Part shown: one piece after another, positions 18,247 to 27,053 of the stretch
Position numbering within the stretch: the stretch's first letter is position 1
Layout: every line of letters starts with the position of its first letter
Assembly: GCF_016234775.1 (NCBI RefSeq)
Contig: NZ_JACRAH010000032.1
Coordinates: 1-60,118 of the forward strand
DNA length: 60,118 nt
Source of the DNA: Aquabacterium sp.
Lineage (GTDB): Bacteria > Pseudomonadota > Gammaproteobacteria > Burkholderiales > Burkholderiaceae_C
Direction of reading: 5' to 3'
Notes under the pieces: generated by a model
Told to the model about the DNA's origin: nothing
Databases searched by the model: none
The model's input: only the letters and a program-made list of their open reading frames with translations
Translations under genes and position numbers: made by a program

Positions 18247-19665
18247 ATGGCCAACAAGACCGTCGCCGACGTGATGAAGCTGGTGAAGGACAACGAAGTC
18301 AAGTTCGTTGACTTCCGCTTCACTGACACCCGTGGCAAAGAACAGCACGTGACCGTGCCTGTGTCTCATTTTGACGAAGACAAGTTCGTCTCGGGCCATG
18401 CCTTCGACGGCTCGTCCATCGCCGGCTGGAAGGGCATTGAAGCCTCCGACATGCAGTTGATGCCTGACCCTAACACGGCCAACATCGACCCCTTCTTCGA
18501 AGAGCCCACCCTGATCCTGACTTGCGACGTCATCGACCCTACCGATGGCAAGGCATACGAGCGCGATCCTCGCTCGCTGGCCAAGCGCGCTGAAGCCTAC
18601 CTGAAGTCCTCCGGTCTGGGCGACACCGCCTACTTCGGTCCGGAACCCGAATTCTTCGTCTTCGACTCCGTGCGTTGGGGCAACGAGATGTCGGGCAGCT
18701 TCTTCAAGATCGAATCGGAAGAAGGCGCCTGGTCCACCTCGAAGGAATTCGAACACGGCAACAGCGGCTACCGTCCCACCGTCAAGGGCGGCTACTTCCC
18801 CGTGCCTCCCGTTGACTCCTTCCAGGACATGCGCTCTGAAATGAGCCTGATTCTGGAATCGGTCGGCATCCCTGTCGAAGTGCACCACCACGAAGTGGCG
18901 AACGCCGGCCAGATGGAAATCGGCACGAAGTTCAGCACCCTGACCGAACGCGCTGACTGGCTGCAACTGCAAAAGTACGTGATCACGAACGTGGCACATG
19001 CTTACGGCAAGACCGCCACCTTCATGCCCAAGCCTATCGTTGGTGACAACGGTTCCGGCATGCACGTTCACCAGTCGATCTGGAAAGACGGCAAGAACCT
19101 GTTCGCAGGCGAAGGCTATGCTGGTCTGAGCGAATTCGCTCTGTACTACATCGGTGGCATCATCAAGCACGCTCGTGCCCTGAACGCCATCACGAACCCC
19201 GGTACCAACAGCTACAAGCGTCTGGTTCCTGGCTTCGAAGCCCCTGTGTAGCTGGCTTACTCGGCCAAGAACCGCTCGGCCTCGATCCGTATTCCTTACG
19301 TTGCGAACCCCAAGGGCCGCCGTATCGAAGCACGTTTCCCCGATCCTTCTGCCAACCCATACCTGGCCTTCTCGGCCCTGATGATGGCTGGTCTGGACGG
19401 CGTGGAAAACAAGATCCATCCGGGCGAAGCCGCCACGAAGGACCTGTACCACCTGCCTCCAGAAGAAGACGCACTGATCCCGACCGTTTGCCACAGCCTG
19501 GATCAGGCTCTGGAATATCTGGACAAGGACCGTGCCTTCCTGACCAAGGGTGGCGTGTTCACCGACGCCTACATCGACGCTTACATCGAGCTGAAGATGC
19601 AGGAAGTGACGCGTTTCCGCATGGCCACGCACCCTGTCGAATTCGACATGTACTACGCGCTGTAA
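18247..19665 (+). pseudogene. glnA: Type I glutamine synthetase gene with an in-frame amber codon
   Basis: Glutamine synthetase makes glutamine from glutamate, ammonia and ATP as a dodecamer. The frame codes for a complete type I enzyme of 472 codons, from [18 protein letters not shown] to the normal C terminus [14 protein letters not shown], but codon 335 (19249-19251) is TAG. It lies between FEAPV and [15 protein letters not shown], inside one of the most conserved parts of the family. Everything on both sides is intact, in one frame, with good codon use, including [10 protein letters not shown], the [13 protein letters not shown] segment and the adenylylation-site Tyr at about residue 401 (DLYHLPPEE). 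One A-to-T change from a Lys AAG codon would explain it. Unless the stop is suppressed or is a sequence error, the product would be a 334-residue fragment lacking part of the active site. Confidence 0.9.
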
Positions 19666-19703
19666 TCCTTCGGGATGCCAGTGTGGTCTGCAAAGGCCAC
19701 TCG

Positions 19704-19731
19704 AAAAGGGCGACGCAAGTCGCCCTTTTTT
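19704..19731 (+). terminator. Intrinsic terminator after glnA
   Basis: AAAAGGGCGAC and GTCGCCCTTTT form a long stem around a four-base loop with a run of T. It separates glnA from the downstream small protein and ntrBC. Confidence 0.9.
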
Positions 19732-19839
19732 ATTGCCCGATTCAGCCTTCGGGGCGTTGTGTCATGTAAACGCGCGCTTGTGCGCTTGACCAGCGCCCCT
19801 GGCTTGAGGGCATACTGTTTGCCACATCAATGAATCAAC

Positions 19840-20412
19840 ATGACGGATATGGCTTATCACCTTCCTGTGGATCAGTCGGGTCGAGGCACGTCCAGGTGTG
19901 CTGGCAGCTTGTCGAGGTGGGTGACCTTGGCCATGCTGGCCACCTTGAGTCACGCACCCGCGCAAGCCGAGGACAAGCCGGTTTATCGGTGCCCCGGCAA
20001 TTTGTACACCGATGCTCTGTCAGCCAAGGAGGCTCACGACAAGGGCTGCAAGACGCTGGATGGCGCACCCATCACGGTGATCCAGTCCGTTGCGCCGAAA
20101 GGCGGCAGTGGCGGCAAGTCCTCTGGCGGCAGCAGCACGGGCGAGAAAGTGTCGGCAGACGATCAGAAGGCTCGCGACGCCGATCGCCGCAAGATTCTGG
20201 AAGCCGAGCTGCGCAAGGAAGAGGAGACCCTGTCTTCCTTGCAGAAGGAATTCAACAACGGTCAGCCCGATCGCAAGGGTGACGAGCGCAATTTCCAGAA
20301 GTACCAGGATCGCGTCAATGAAATGAAGGCTGCGATCACCCGCAAGGAAGCTGACGTGGCTGCACTCAAACGCGAGCTGGGTAATCTGGGCGGCGCGTCT
20401 GCCAGCAAGTAA
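19840..20412 (+). CDS. Small secreted coiled-coil protein between glnA and ntrB
   Basis: This 190-residue protein has a signal-like segment (WVTLAMLATLSHAPAQAE, to about residue 45). A short Cys-containing region YRCPGNLYTDALSAKEAHDKGC follows, resembling DUF4124-type proteins. After a Gly/Ser linker comes a strongly charged helical C-terminal half likely to form a coiled coil (DRRKILEAELRKEEETLSSL onward). I do not recognise a specific function. Two cysteines in the mature N-terminal part could form a disulfide in the periplasm. Similar genes are, from memory, common at this position in Burkholderiales, so it may be linked to nitrogen control, but nothing in the sequence shows how. Confidence 0.7.
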   Translation: MTDMAYHLPVDQSGRGTSRCAGSLSRWVTLAMLATLSHAPAQAEDKPVYRCPGNLYTDALSAKEAHDKGCKTLDGAPITVIQSVAPKGGSGGKSSGGSSTGEKVSADDQKARDADRRKILEAELRKEEETLSSLQKEFNNGQPDRKGDERNFQKYQDRVNEMKAAITRKEADVAALKRELGNLGGASASK

Positions 20413-20473
20413 GCGCCTGCGGGGTGTGCACAAGAGCGCGTAACGGTAGAGTCAAGGCAGAGTAAAGGCAGTC

Positions 20474-21592
20474 ATGGGCAACAAGGCAGAGGCGTCGGTC
20501 AAGACCACCAGGCGCGGCTCACAGGAGTTGTCCGCGCAGCTGACAGCATTCGATCACCTGGCCACGATGGTGGCGGTCGTCGAGCCAGACGGGCGCTGCC
20601 TGTTTGCGAATGCGGTGTTTGAAGAGGTGCTGGGATTGTCTCGTCGCAGCGTGATGCGCGAGTCCATCTACGACTGGTTCGTCGATCCGGCTCTGCTCAA
20701 GGAGATCGTCACGGCGGTGGCGCGCAACGAGTTCGCAACCAGCCGCCTGCAGGCGGAGCTCAAGCGGCATCTGCATGTGATGGCAGGTGACCCGCTGCCT
20801 GTACAGGTCATCGTCACCAAGATGGACCTCACGGCCCATGTGCTGATCGAACTGGTCGAAATCGAACAGCAGACCAAGCAGGAGCGGGAAGAGCGCGCGC
20901 TGGATCAGGCGCAGGCCAACAAGGAGTTGATCCGCAACCTGGCCCATGAGATCAAGAATCCGCTGGGCGGGATCCGTGGTGCGGCGCAGTTGCTTCAGAT
21001 GGAGCTGGAGAACAAATCCCTCACGGAGTACACCCAGGTCATCATCCACGAGGCTGATCGTCTGCAAGCGCTGGTCGATCGCCTGCTGGCACCACATCGG
21101 CGCCCGCATCTGGTGGGGGATGTCAACGTTCACGAGGTGTGTGAACGGGTGCGCTCCCTGATCCTGGCGGAATTCCCCAAAGGCTTGAAGGTCTGGCGTG
21201 ACTACGACACCTCCCTGCCCGAGTTCCGGGGCGATCGTGAGCAGTTGATTCAGGCGGTGCTGAATATCGCGCACAACGCGGCGCAAGCCCTGTCAGAGCG
21301 TATTGCCGCCGGTGATGCCAAGCTGACCTTGCGCACCCGGGTGATGCGAAGGGTCACCATCAACCGCCATTTGCACCGGCTGGCATTGGTCTTGCATATT
21401 GAAGATAACGGCCCGGGAATCCCGGAAACCATCCGCGATCGCATTTTTTACCCGTTGGTGTCGGGGCGTGAGGGTGGTTCCGGTCTGGGCCTGACTTTGG
21501 CGCAAACCTTCGTTCAACAGCATCAAGGCACCATCGAATGCGAAAGCGAGCCAGGACGCACGGTATTCAAAATACTGATACCACTACCGTGA
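20474..21592 (+). CDS. ntrB: Nitrogen regulation sensor kinase NtrB (GlnL)
   Basis: This 372-residue soluble histidine kinase phosphorylates or dephosphorylates NtrC according to PII signals. An N-terminal PAS domain (about residues 20 to 120) precedes the dimerisation H-box NLAHEIKNPLGGIRGAAQLL with the phospho-accepting His. The ATPase part has the N-box VLNIAHNAAQAL, the G1 box EDNGPGIPE and the G2 box SGREGGSGLGLTLAQ. No membrane segment is present, as expected for NtrB. AAAGG precedes the ATG at 20474. It is 52 bases upstream of ntrC in the usual order. Confidence 0.95.
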   Translation: MGNKAEASVKTTRRGSQELSAQLTAFDHLATMVAVVEPDGRCLFANAVFEEVLGLSRRSVMRESIYDWFVDPALLKEIVTAVARNEFATSRLQAELKRHLHVMAGDPLPVQVIVTKMDLTAHVLIELVEIEQQTKQEREERALDQAQANKELIRNLAHEIKNPLGGIRGAAQLLQMELENKSLTEYTQVIIHEADRLQALVDRLLAPHRRPHLVGDVNVHEVCERVRSLILAEFPKGLKVWRDYDTSLPEFRGDREQLIQAVLNIAHNAAQALSERIAAGDAKLTLRTRVMRRVTINRHLHRLALVLHIEDNGPGIPETIRDRIFYPLVSGREGGSGLGLTLAQTFVQQHQGTIECESEPGRTVFKILIPLP

Positions 21593-21644
21593 CGCCGGCC
21601 ACCGCGACGTATCCGGTTCGGGATGCCATCCACACTAGGCCAGC

Positions 21645-23282
21645 ATGAAACCCATCTGGATCGTTGACGACGACCAATCCATCCGCTTTGTGCTTGAAAA
21701 GGCACTGACCCGCGAGAGCTTGCCCGTTCGCGTGTTCACCAACCCCCGTGATGTGCTGGCAGCACTCGATGAGGACGAACCTCAGGTGCTGGTCTCTGAC
21801 ATCCGCATGCCGGGTGGCTCCGGCATAGACCTCCTGTCCAAGGTCAAGGCGCGTCTGCCGGGTCTGCCTGTCATCATCATGACGGCGTATTCGGATCTGG
21901 ACAGTGCCGTGTCGGCCTTCCAGGGCGGCGCGTTCGAGTACCTGCCTAAGCCCTTTGACCTGCCCAAGGCGGTCGAGCTGATCCGCCGTGCCGTGGATGA
22001 GAGCGTGCGCGAAGAGGTGATCGACGAGCGCGTGACGCAGATGCCGGAGATGCTGGGGCAGGCGCCGGCCATGCAGGACGTGTTCCGTGCCATTGGCCGC
22101 CTCAGTCAGAGCAATGTGACGGTGATGATCACTGGCGAATCAGGCTCGGGTCAAGAGTTGGTGGCACGCGCGCTGCACAAGCACAGCCCTCGTGGCAATG
22201 GGCCTTTCGTGGCGATCAACACGGCTGCGATCCCTAAGGATCTGCTGGAGTCCGAACTGTTCGGCCATGAGCGCGGCGCCTTTACGGGTGCGCAGACCAT
22301 GCGTCGTGGCCGCTTCGAGCAGGCCGATGGCGGCACCTTGTTCCTCGATGAAATCGGGGACATGCCCTTTGACCTGCAGACGCGGTTGCTGCGCGTGTTG
22401 AGCGATGGTCAGTTCTACCGTGTCGGTGGCCACCACCCGCTCAAAAGCAACGTGCGGGTGATTGCCGCAACCCACCAGAACCTGGAAGACCGCGTCAAGC
22501 ATGGCGTGTTCCGTGAGGACTTGTTCCACCGCCTCAACGTGATCCGCCTGCGCCTGCCAGCCTTGCGCGAACGCCGAGAAGACATCCCGACGCTGGCGCG
22601 CTTTTTCCTGCAAAAGAGCGCCAAGGATCTGGGTGTAGAGGCCAAGCGCATTTCCGAACAGGCGCTGGCCCGGCTGGCTGCGTTCGACTTCCCTGGCAAC
22701 GTCCGTCAACTGGAAAACATCTGCCACTGGCTGACCGTGATGGCGCCAGCGCAGGTGATCGAGTCCAAGGATCTGCCGCCAGAGTTGCTGGACAGCAAGG
22801 TGGGTGTGTCTTCCCTGGCAATGCCTGAGCCTCTCGCTGCCGCCAGTGTGGCCAACACGGCCGCGCCTGAAGCGGCAGCATACAGCGGTACTGCAGATGC
22901 GGTGCGGCCTTCGCCTGAAGGCTGGCAAGGGATGCCGGGTGAAACATTGGCGCCTGTCTATCAGGCTTCATCTGGTTTGCCAAATGCCGCCGCACCGTCT
23001 GTGCCGTCTGCCGTGGTGGTGCCTGAGGGTGGGCAAGATGCGCTGCCGGTTACGGTGGCGGTGGCGCCGACGTGGTTGAAGGACCTGGAGCGTGACGCGC
23101 GTGCGCGGCTCGAATCCGGCCAGACAGATGTCTGGGATGCCTTGACCCGCCAGTTCGAAGCCAGCCTGATTCACACGGCGCTGGACCTGACCCGTGGGCG
23201 TCGCATCGAGGCCGCCCAGAAGCTTGGCATTGGTCGCAACACGATCACGCGCAAGATCCAGGAACTGGGTATTGACGACTGA
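21645..23282 (+). CDS. ntrC: Nitrogen regulation response regulator NtrC, Walker A Lys replaced by Gln
   Basis: This 545-residue enhancer-binding protein should activate sigma-54 promoters such as that of glnA. Domains in order: receiver (about 1-125; VLVSDIRMP with the phospho-Asp and the LPKPFD Lys), AAA+ ATPase (about 140-380), a Pro/Ala-rich linker, and a C-terminal Fis-type helix-turn-helix (LIHTALDLTRGRRIEAAQKL, IGRNTITRKIQEL). The sigma-54 contact loop GAFTGA and Walker B TLFLDEIGD are intact. However, the Walker A motif reads GESGSGQE instead of GESGTGKE: residue 170 is Gln (CAA, 22152-22154) where a Lys is expected to bind ATP phosphates. That change should abolish ATP hydrolysis and activation. 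The rest of the protein is well conserved. Confidence 0.94.
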   Translation: MKPIWIVDDDQSIRFVLEKALTRESLPVRVFTNPRDVLAALDEDEPQVLVSDIRMPGGSGIDLLSKVKARLPGLPVIIMTAYSDLDSAVSAFQGGAFEYLPKPFDLPKAVELIRRAVDESVREEVIDERVTQMPEMLGQAPAMQDVFRAIGRLSQSNVTVMITGESGSGQELVARALHKHSPRGNGPFVAINTAAIPKDLLESELFGHERGAFTGAQTMRRGRFEQADGGTLFLDEIGDMPFDLQTRLLRVLSDGQFYRVGGHHPLKSNVRVIAATHQNLEDRVKHGVFREDLFHRLNVIRLRLPALRERREDIPTLARFFLQKSAKDLGVEAKRISEQALARLAAFDFPGNVRQLENICHWLTVMAPAQVIESKDLPPELLDSKVGVSSLAMPEPLAAASVANTAAPEAAAYSGTADAVRPSPEGWQGMPGETLAPVYQASSGLPNAAAPSVPSAVVVPEGGQDALPVTVAVAPTWLKDLERDARARLESGQTDVWDALTRQFEASLIHTALDLTRGRRIEAAQKLGIGRNTITRKIQELGIDD

Positions 23283-23296
23283 CCGCGATACCTTAT

Positions 23297-23358
23297 GGGC
23301 TTCTTTACAAAAGCCCAACACGACTGCGATACAGTGAAGGGATGGGGTGCCATCCCTT
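23297..23358 (+). other. Two hairpins between ntrC and the lipoprotein gene
   Basis: GGGCTT/AAGCCC (23297-23316) and AAGGGATGG/CCATCCCTT (23337-23358) are inverted repeats just after the ntrC stop. Neither has a clear T-run. A TTTACA-N18-GATACA pair between them (23304-23333) could be the promoter of the lipoprotein gene. Roles are uncertain. Confidence 0.35.
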
Positions 23359-23401
23359 TGCTGTTTCCGGGCACCCGTTTTCTGTTGAAGCGAGTGTGTG
23401 T

Positions 23402-23911
23402 ATGAAGCAAATCGTGCAGTTGACCATGAAGTCCGTGGCTGCGGTGTCCCTGGCGGTTCTGGCGGCCTGTTCGACAACCAGCCCCGACGTGATCAAGCCT
23501 GAGAATGCCCAGCGCATGTCCCAGGTTGAGGACGCCGTGGTGCTCAATGTGCGCCCCGTCGTGATCGAGGGCAGTCAAAGCGGTGGTGGCGCCGTGACGG
23601 GCGCCGTGCTGGGTGGTGCAGCCGGCGTGGGCGCGTCCAGCAACAACCGCAGTTCGGCCATGATCGGCGTGGCCGGTGCGGTGGTTGGTGCTGTGGTGGG
23701 CAATGCGGTGGAGCGCTTCGGTACGCGTGAGGACGCCATCGAGATCCTGCTGCAGACCGCCAATGGCCAGCGCCGCTCCATTGTGCAGGCCAAGGGCAAC
23801 GAAACCTTCAATCCGGGCGATGCGGTGATCCTCGTGACGACCAGCGGCAAGACCCGCGTGATGCTGGCACCCAAGGTGACGGCGCCGCAAGCGGCGCCTG
23901 CAGCCAAGTGA
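23402..23911 (+). CDS. Glycine-zipper outer membrane lipoprotein (SlyB-like)
   Basis: This is a 169-residue lipoprotein with a lipobox at LAAC (Cys near residue 21). Its glycine-zipper segment GGGAVTGAVLGGAAGVGASS, followed by AMIGVAGAVVGAVVGNAVE, would insert in or associate with the membrane. The C-terminal part (IEILLQTANGQRRSIVQ, FNPGDAVILV) matches the SlyB/Pcp-type family of small envelope proteins. ATG 23402 is chosen because it places the signal peptide correctly. It follows ntrC and is convergent with the ABC export cluster. Confidence 0.82.
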   Translation: MKQIVQLTMKSVAAVSLAVLAACSTTSPDVIKPENAQRMSQVEDAVVLNVRPVVIEGSQSGGGAVTGAVLGGAAGVGASSNNRSSAMIGVAGAVVGAVVGNAVERFGTREDAIEILLQTANGQRRSIVQAKGNETFNPGDAVILVTTSGKTRVMLAPKVTAPQAAPAAK

Positions 23912-23947
23912 GTGTGGTGGCTGCGCGGCTTGGCCGTTGCAGCCCGT

Positions 23948-25096
23948 TCAATCCAGCGTCTGCCGGTAGCGCAGCATGGCCAATACGCCCACGATCAGCG
24001 TGAAGGCCAGCATGGGCCACATCTCGTGGCCTACCTCGGCGAGGGTCGAGCCTTTGAGCATCACGCCGCGAACCACACGCAGGAAGTGGGTCACCGGCAG
24101 CACCTCGCCGATCCACTGAGCCCAGGTCGGCATGCCCCTGAACGGGAACATGAAGCCCGAGATCATGATGTTGGGCAGGAAAAAGAAGATGGCCATCTGC
24201 ATGGCCTGCAACTGCGTGCGTGCCACGGTTGAAAACAGAAAGCCGACCACCAGGGTGGCGATGATGAAGATCAGTACCGAGGCGGTGAGCAGCAGGTAGC
24301 TTCCGAACATGGGCACATCGAATAACACGCGCGATGCCACATAGACCATCAGCACCTGCACATAGCCGATCACCACATAGGGCAGGATCTTGCCGATCAT
24401 CACCTCGATGGGCTTGACCGGTGTGGCCAGCAGGTTTTCCAAGGTGCCGCGCTCGCGCTCGCGTGTCATGGCCATGGCCGTCATCATCACCAGGGTCATG
24501 ACCAGGATGATGCCCATCAGGCCCGGCACGACGTTGTAGGCCGTGATGCCTTCCGGGTTGTAGCGGCGGTGTACGCGCAACTCGAAAGGGGCGTCCTTGG
24601 CGCGCAGGTGGGCCAGTGGGCCGCGCAACTCGGTTTGCAAGGCCTGCGCGGGCAACTGGTTGAGTGCCGAGATGGCGCCGCCTGAGGTGGAGGGGTCGCT
24701 CGCATCACCGTAGACGGCGATGACCGGGTGCTCGCCACGCAGCAGCTTGCGGCTGAAATCCGAAGGCAGCACGATGGCGAATTGCACCAGCCCCGCGCTG
24801 ATCTGCCGTTCGGCCTCGGCCTCGCTGACCACGCCCTGGATGTCGAAATAACCGGTGTTCTCGATGGCACGGATGACGCTGCGGCTCAGCGGGCTGTTGT
24901 CCACCGCCGCCACAACAGTGGGGAGGTGCTTGGGATCGCCGTTGATGGCATAGCCAAACAGGATGAGCTGGATCAGCGGGATGCCGATCAGCATGGCCAG
25001 GGTCAGGCGGTCACGCCGCAGTTGGACGAATTCCTTGCGCAGCACGGACCACACGCGCCGCCATGACAAGGCCTTATCGGAAATTGTCTTGGGCAT
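23948..25096 (-). CDS. ABC-2 type export permease (YbhS/YbhR-like)
   Basis: This is a 382-residue ABC-2 family permease. A first membrane segment (LAMLIGIPLIQLILFGYAI) is followed by a large external domain of about 150 residues and then five membrane segments, with the ABC-2 signature around MAMTRERERGTLENLLATPVKPIEVMIGKILPY. It should form the channel for the ATPase encoded just upstream; its start overlaps that gene's end by 23 bases. Only one permease is seen in this module, so it probably works as a homodimer, unlike E. coli YbhR/YbhS. Substrate unknown; drugs or lipid-linked compounds are typical. Confidence 0.88.
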   Translation of the reverse strand: MPKTISDKALSWRRVWSVLRKEFVQLRRDRLTLAMLIGIPLIQLILFGYAINGDPKHLPTVVAAVDNSPLSRSVIRAIENTGYFDIQGVVSEAEAERQISAGLVQFAIVLPSDFSRKLLRGEHPVIAVYGDASDPSTSGGAISALNQLPAQALQTELRGPLAHLRAKDAPFELRVHRRYNPEGITAYNVVPGLMGIILVMTLVMMTAMAMTRERERGTLENLLATPVKPIEVMIGKILPYVVIGYVQVLMVYVASRVLFDVPMFGSYLLLTASVLIFIIATLVVGFLFSTVARTQLQAMQMAIFFFLPNIMISGFMFPFRGMPTWAQWIGEVLPVTHFLRVVRGVMLKGSTLAEVGHEMWPMLAFTLIVGVLAMLRYRQTLD

Positions 25097-26012
25097 GCTG
25101 GCTCAGATGGATGAAGACGTCTTCCAGGCCGGTAGGGATGGCGCGCACCTGCCAGGGATGGTGGGGTTCGATGCTGGACAGCCAGCCCCCGAAATCCCGC
25201 CCTGTGACGCTGCTGACATGGATCTCGGTACCGAAGGGCACCGCCATCCAGTCCTTGTGTTTTTCCGTCAGGGCGATGATGCGATCAAGCTGTGGGTTGT
25301 GGGCTGGCCCGGTTACTTCCCAGGTCTTGAGCTTCGAGCCGGCGATCACCTCCTGCGTGGTGCCCGAGGTCAGCAGCTTGCCGTAGGAGATATAGGCCAG
25401 GCGATGGCAGCGCTCGGCCTCGTCCATGTAATGCGTGCTGACCAGGACCGTCAGGCCCTCTGCAGCCAGCAGGTGGATCTGGTGCCAGAAGTCGCGCCGG
25501 GCTTTGGGGTCCACGCCGGCGGTGGGTTCGTCCAGCAGCAGCAACTCGGGCTCGTGCAGGAGGCAGGCAGCCAGTGCCAGGCGCTGTTTCCAGCCGCCGG
25601 ACAGCGAGCCGGCCAGTTGCTGGCGGCGCTCATACAGGCCCAGCTTGTCCAGTGTCTGGCGGACCAGCTCACGGCCCTTGGGCATGTCATAGACCTCGGC
25701 GATGAAGCGCAGGTTTTCTTCGATCGACAGGTCTTCGTACAGGCCGAACTTCTGCGTCATGTAGCCGGTGCGCAGCTTGATCTGACGCGACTGGGTGAGC
25801 AGATCAAAGCCCAGGCAGTGGCCTTCGCCGGCGCACGGTTCCAGCAAGCCGCACAGCATGCGGATGGTGGTGGTCTTGCCGCTGCCGTTGGGCCCCAGGA
25901 AGCCGCAGATCTCGCCGCGGCGCACCTGGATGTCGATGCCATCAACGACGGTGCGCCCGCCAAAGTCCTTGGTCAGGCCTCGGACATCAATCGCCAGGTC
26001 AGACCCGTTCAT
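25074..26012 (-). CDS. ABC export ATPase (YbhF-like)
   Basis: This 312-residue ATPase powers the adjacent permease. The nucleotide-binding motifs are intact: Walker A GPNGSGKTT near residue 40, signature LSGGWKQRLALA, Walker B LLLLDEPTAGVDP and switch His in VSTHYMDEAE. The C-terminal extension of about 80 residues is typical of ABC-2 drug or polysaccharide exporters. The start overlaps the end of the membrane fusion gene by four bases (ATGA). Unlike RbbA upstream, it contains a single ATPase domain. Confidence 0.92.
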   Translation of the reverse strand: MNGSDLAIDVRGLTKDFGGRTVVDGIDIQVRRGEICGFLGPNGSGKTTTIRMLCGLLEPCAGEGHCLGFDLLTQSRQIKLRTGYMTQKFGLYEDLSIEENLRFIAEVYDMPKGRELVRQTLDKLGLYERRQQLAGSLSGGWKQRLALAACLLHEPELLLLDEPTAGVDPKARRDFWHQIHLLAAEGLTVLVSTHYMDEAERCHRLAYISYGKLLTSGTTQEVIAGSKLKTWEVTGPAHNPQLDRIIALTEKHKDWMAVPFGTEIHVSSVTGRDFGGWLSSIEPHHPWQVRAIPTGLEDVFIHLSQHAQDNFR

Positions 26013-26971
26013 GGCGCCAGGCTCACGGTCAGTGGTTGACCGGGTTTGAGTAGCTGGGCCTGTTCACTCACAGGCGTGGCCTCGATCAAGAAGACCAGCT
26101 TGCCCTTGCTCTCGTTGCTGTAGATCACCGGCGGCGTGAACTCGGCCTGGGCGGAGATGTAGTTGACCCGTGCCTGCGTGCGGCCGCAGCCATCACACTG
26201 CACATTGACAGTCTGGCCAACTTTGGTTCTGGCCAGATCCGCCTGAGGCACGAAGAAGCGGACCTTCACGCCTTTGTCCGGCAGCAGGGCCACCACGGGG
26301 GAGCCGGGGGCCACCCATTCGCCGGGGCGGTACAGCACGTCGAAAACGGTGGCGCTCACCGGCGCATTGCGCGCCTTCTGGCCTTGGGCCCAGGTGGATT
26401 GGGATACCTGGGCGCTGGCAGCCTGTACTTCGGCGCGTGCGGCCTGGATGGTGTCAGGGCGCGCGGCATCACGGGCCAGGGCCAGTTGGGCTTCCAGCTC
26501 CTTGACGCGGGCGACATCGCGGGTCTGGGTGGCTTCAAGCTCGTCCATCTGGGCCGCGGATACGAAACCCTGGCGTATCAGTTCGCGCTGACGCTTGAGC
26601 TGAGATGTAGACATGTCGCGCGCAGCCCGGGCTTGTACAAGCTGGGCTTCAATGGCGGCGATTTCTTCCGAACGGCGGCCTTTGCTCAGGTCTGCCAGTT
26701 GGGCGTTGGCACGGCTTTGCTGGGCGACGGCGGCATCGCGGCTGTAGGTCTCGGCGCTGGCATCCACCTGGAACAATGGCTTGCCTATCTCGACATGGTC
26801 ACCGCGCTGTACTCGCAGATCCTGCAGGACACCGCCTGCAGAGGGGGCGATGTAGATCAGGTCGGCCTCGGCATAGCCAGAATACGCGGGCAGTGGATCC
26901 TGCTTGCACGCCACCAGCAAACTGATCAGAAGCAGCCCAGTCCCCGTCTGAGCGAGCTTGACGATGTTCAT
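26009..26971 (-). CDS. HlyD-type membrane fusion lipoprotein (YbhG-like)
   Basis: This 320-residue periplasmic adaptor has a lipobox (LLVAC, Cys about residue 22), a biotinyl-lipoyl half-motif (GGVLQDLRVQRGDHVEIG), a long helical hairpin (about residues 80 to 190), then the second lipoyl half and a beta-barrel. It should link the ABC-2 pump to an outer membrane channel. Together with the next two genes it forms a tripartite export module of the YbhG-YbhF-YbhS type. A pair of cysteines (CDGCG) in the barrel region is unusual. It starts 121 bases downstream of the ftsH-like gene, a gap that holds an inverted repeat. Confidence 0.87.
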   Translation of the reverse strand: MNIVKLAQTGTGLLLISLLVACKQDPLPAYSGYAEADLIYIAPSAGGVLQDLRVQRGDHVEIGKPLFQVDASAETYSRDAAVAQQSRANAQLADLSKGRRSEEIAAIEAQLVQARAARDMSTSQLKRQRELIRQGFVSAAQMDELEATQTRDVARVKELEAQLALARDAARPDTIQAARAEVQAASAQVSQSTWAQGQKARNAPVSATVFDVLYRPGEWVAPGSPVVALLPDKGVKVRFFVPQADLARTKVGQTVNVQCDGCGRTQARVNYISAQAEFTPPVIYSNESKGKLVFLIEATPVSEQAQLLKPGQPLTVSLAP

Positions 26972-27053
26972 GTATCGACTCCGGAATCCGACGACCTGGC
27001 TGGCTTTGCGATGCCAGCCTCGGTTTGACAGACTGCGTTATACCTGCTGATTC

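Noticed and set aside
19249..19251. Pyrrolysine or other recoding at the glnA TAG
   Set aside because: Pyrrolysine systems are not known in this group, no pyl genes or recoding element are visible here, and the position is normally a standard amino acid.
18247..19251. A deliberately short 334-residue glutamine synthetase
   Set aside because: The frame continues after the stop with perfect conservation to the normal C terminus, which fits a recent single-codon interruption and not a shorter family.
20500..23282. Signs of general pseudogene decay in ntrBC
   Set aside because: Apart from the one P-loop residue in NtrC, frames, lengths and motifs of both genes are complete.
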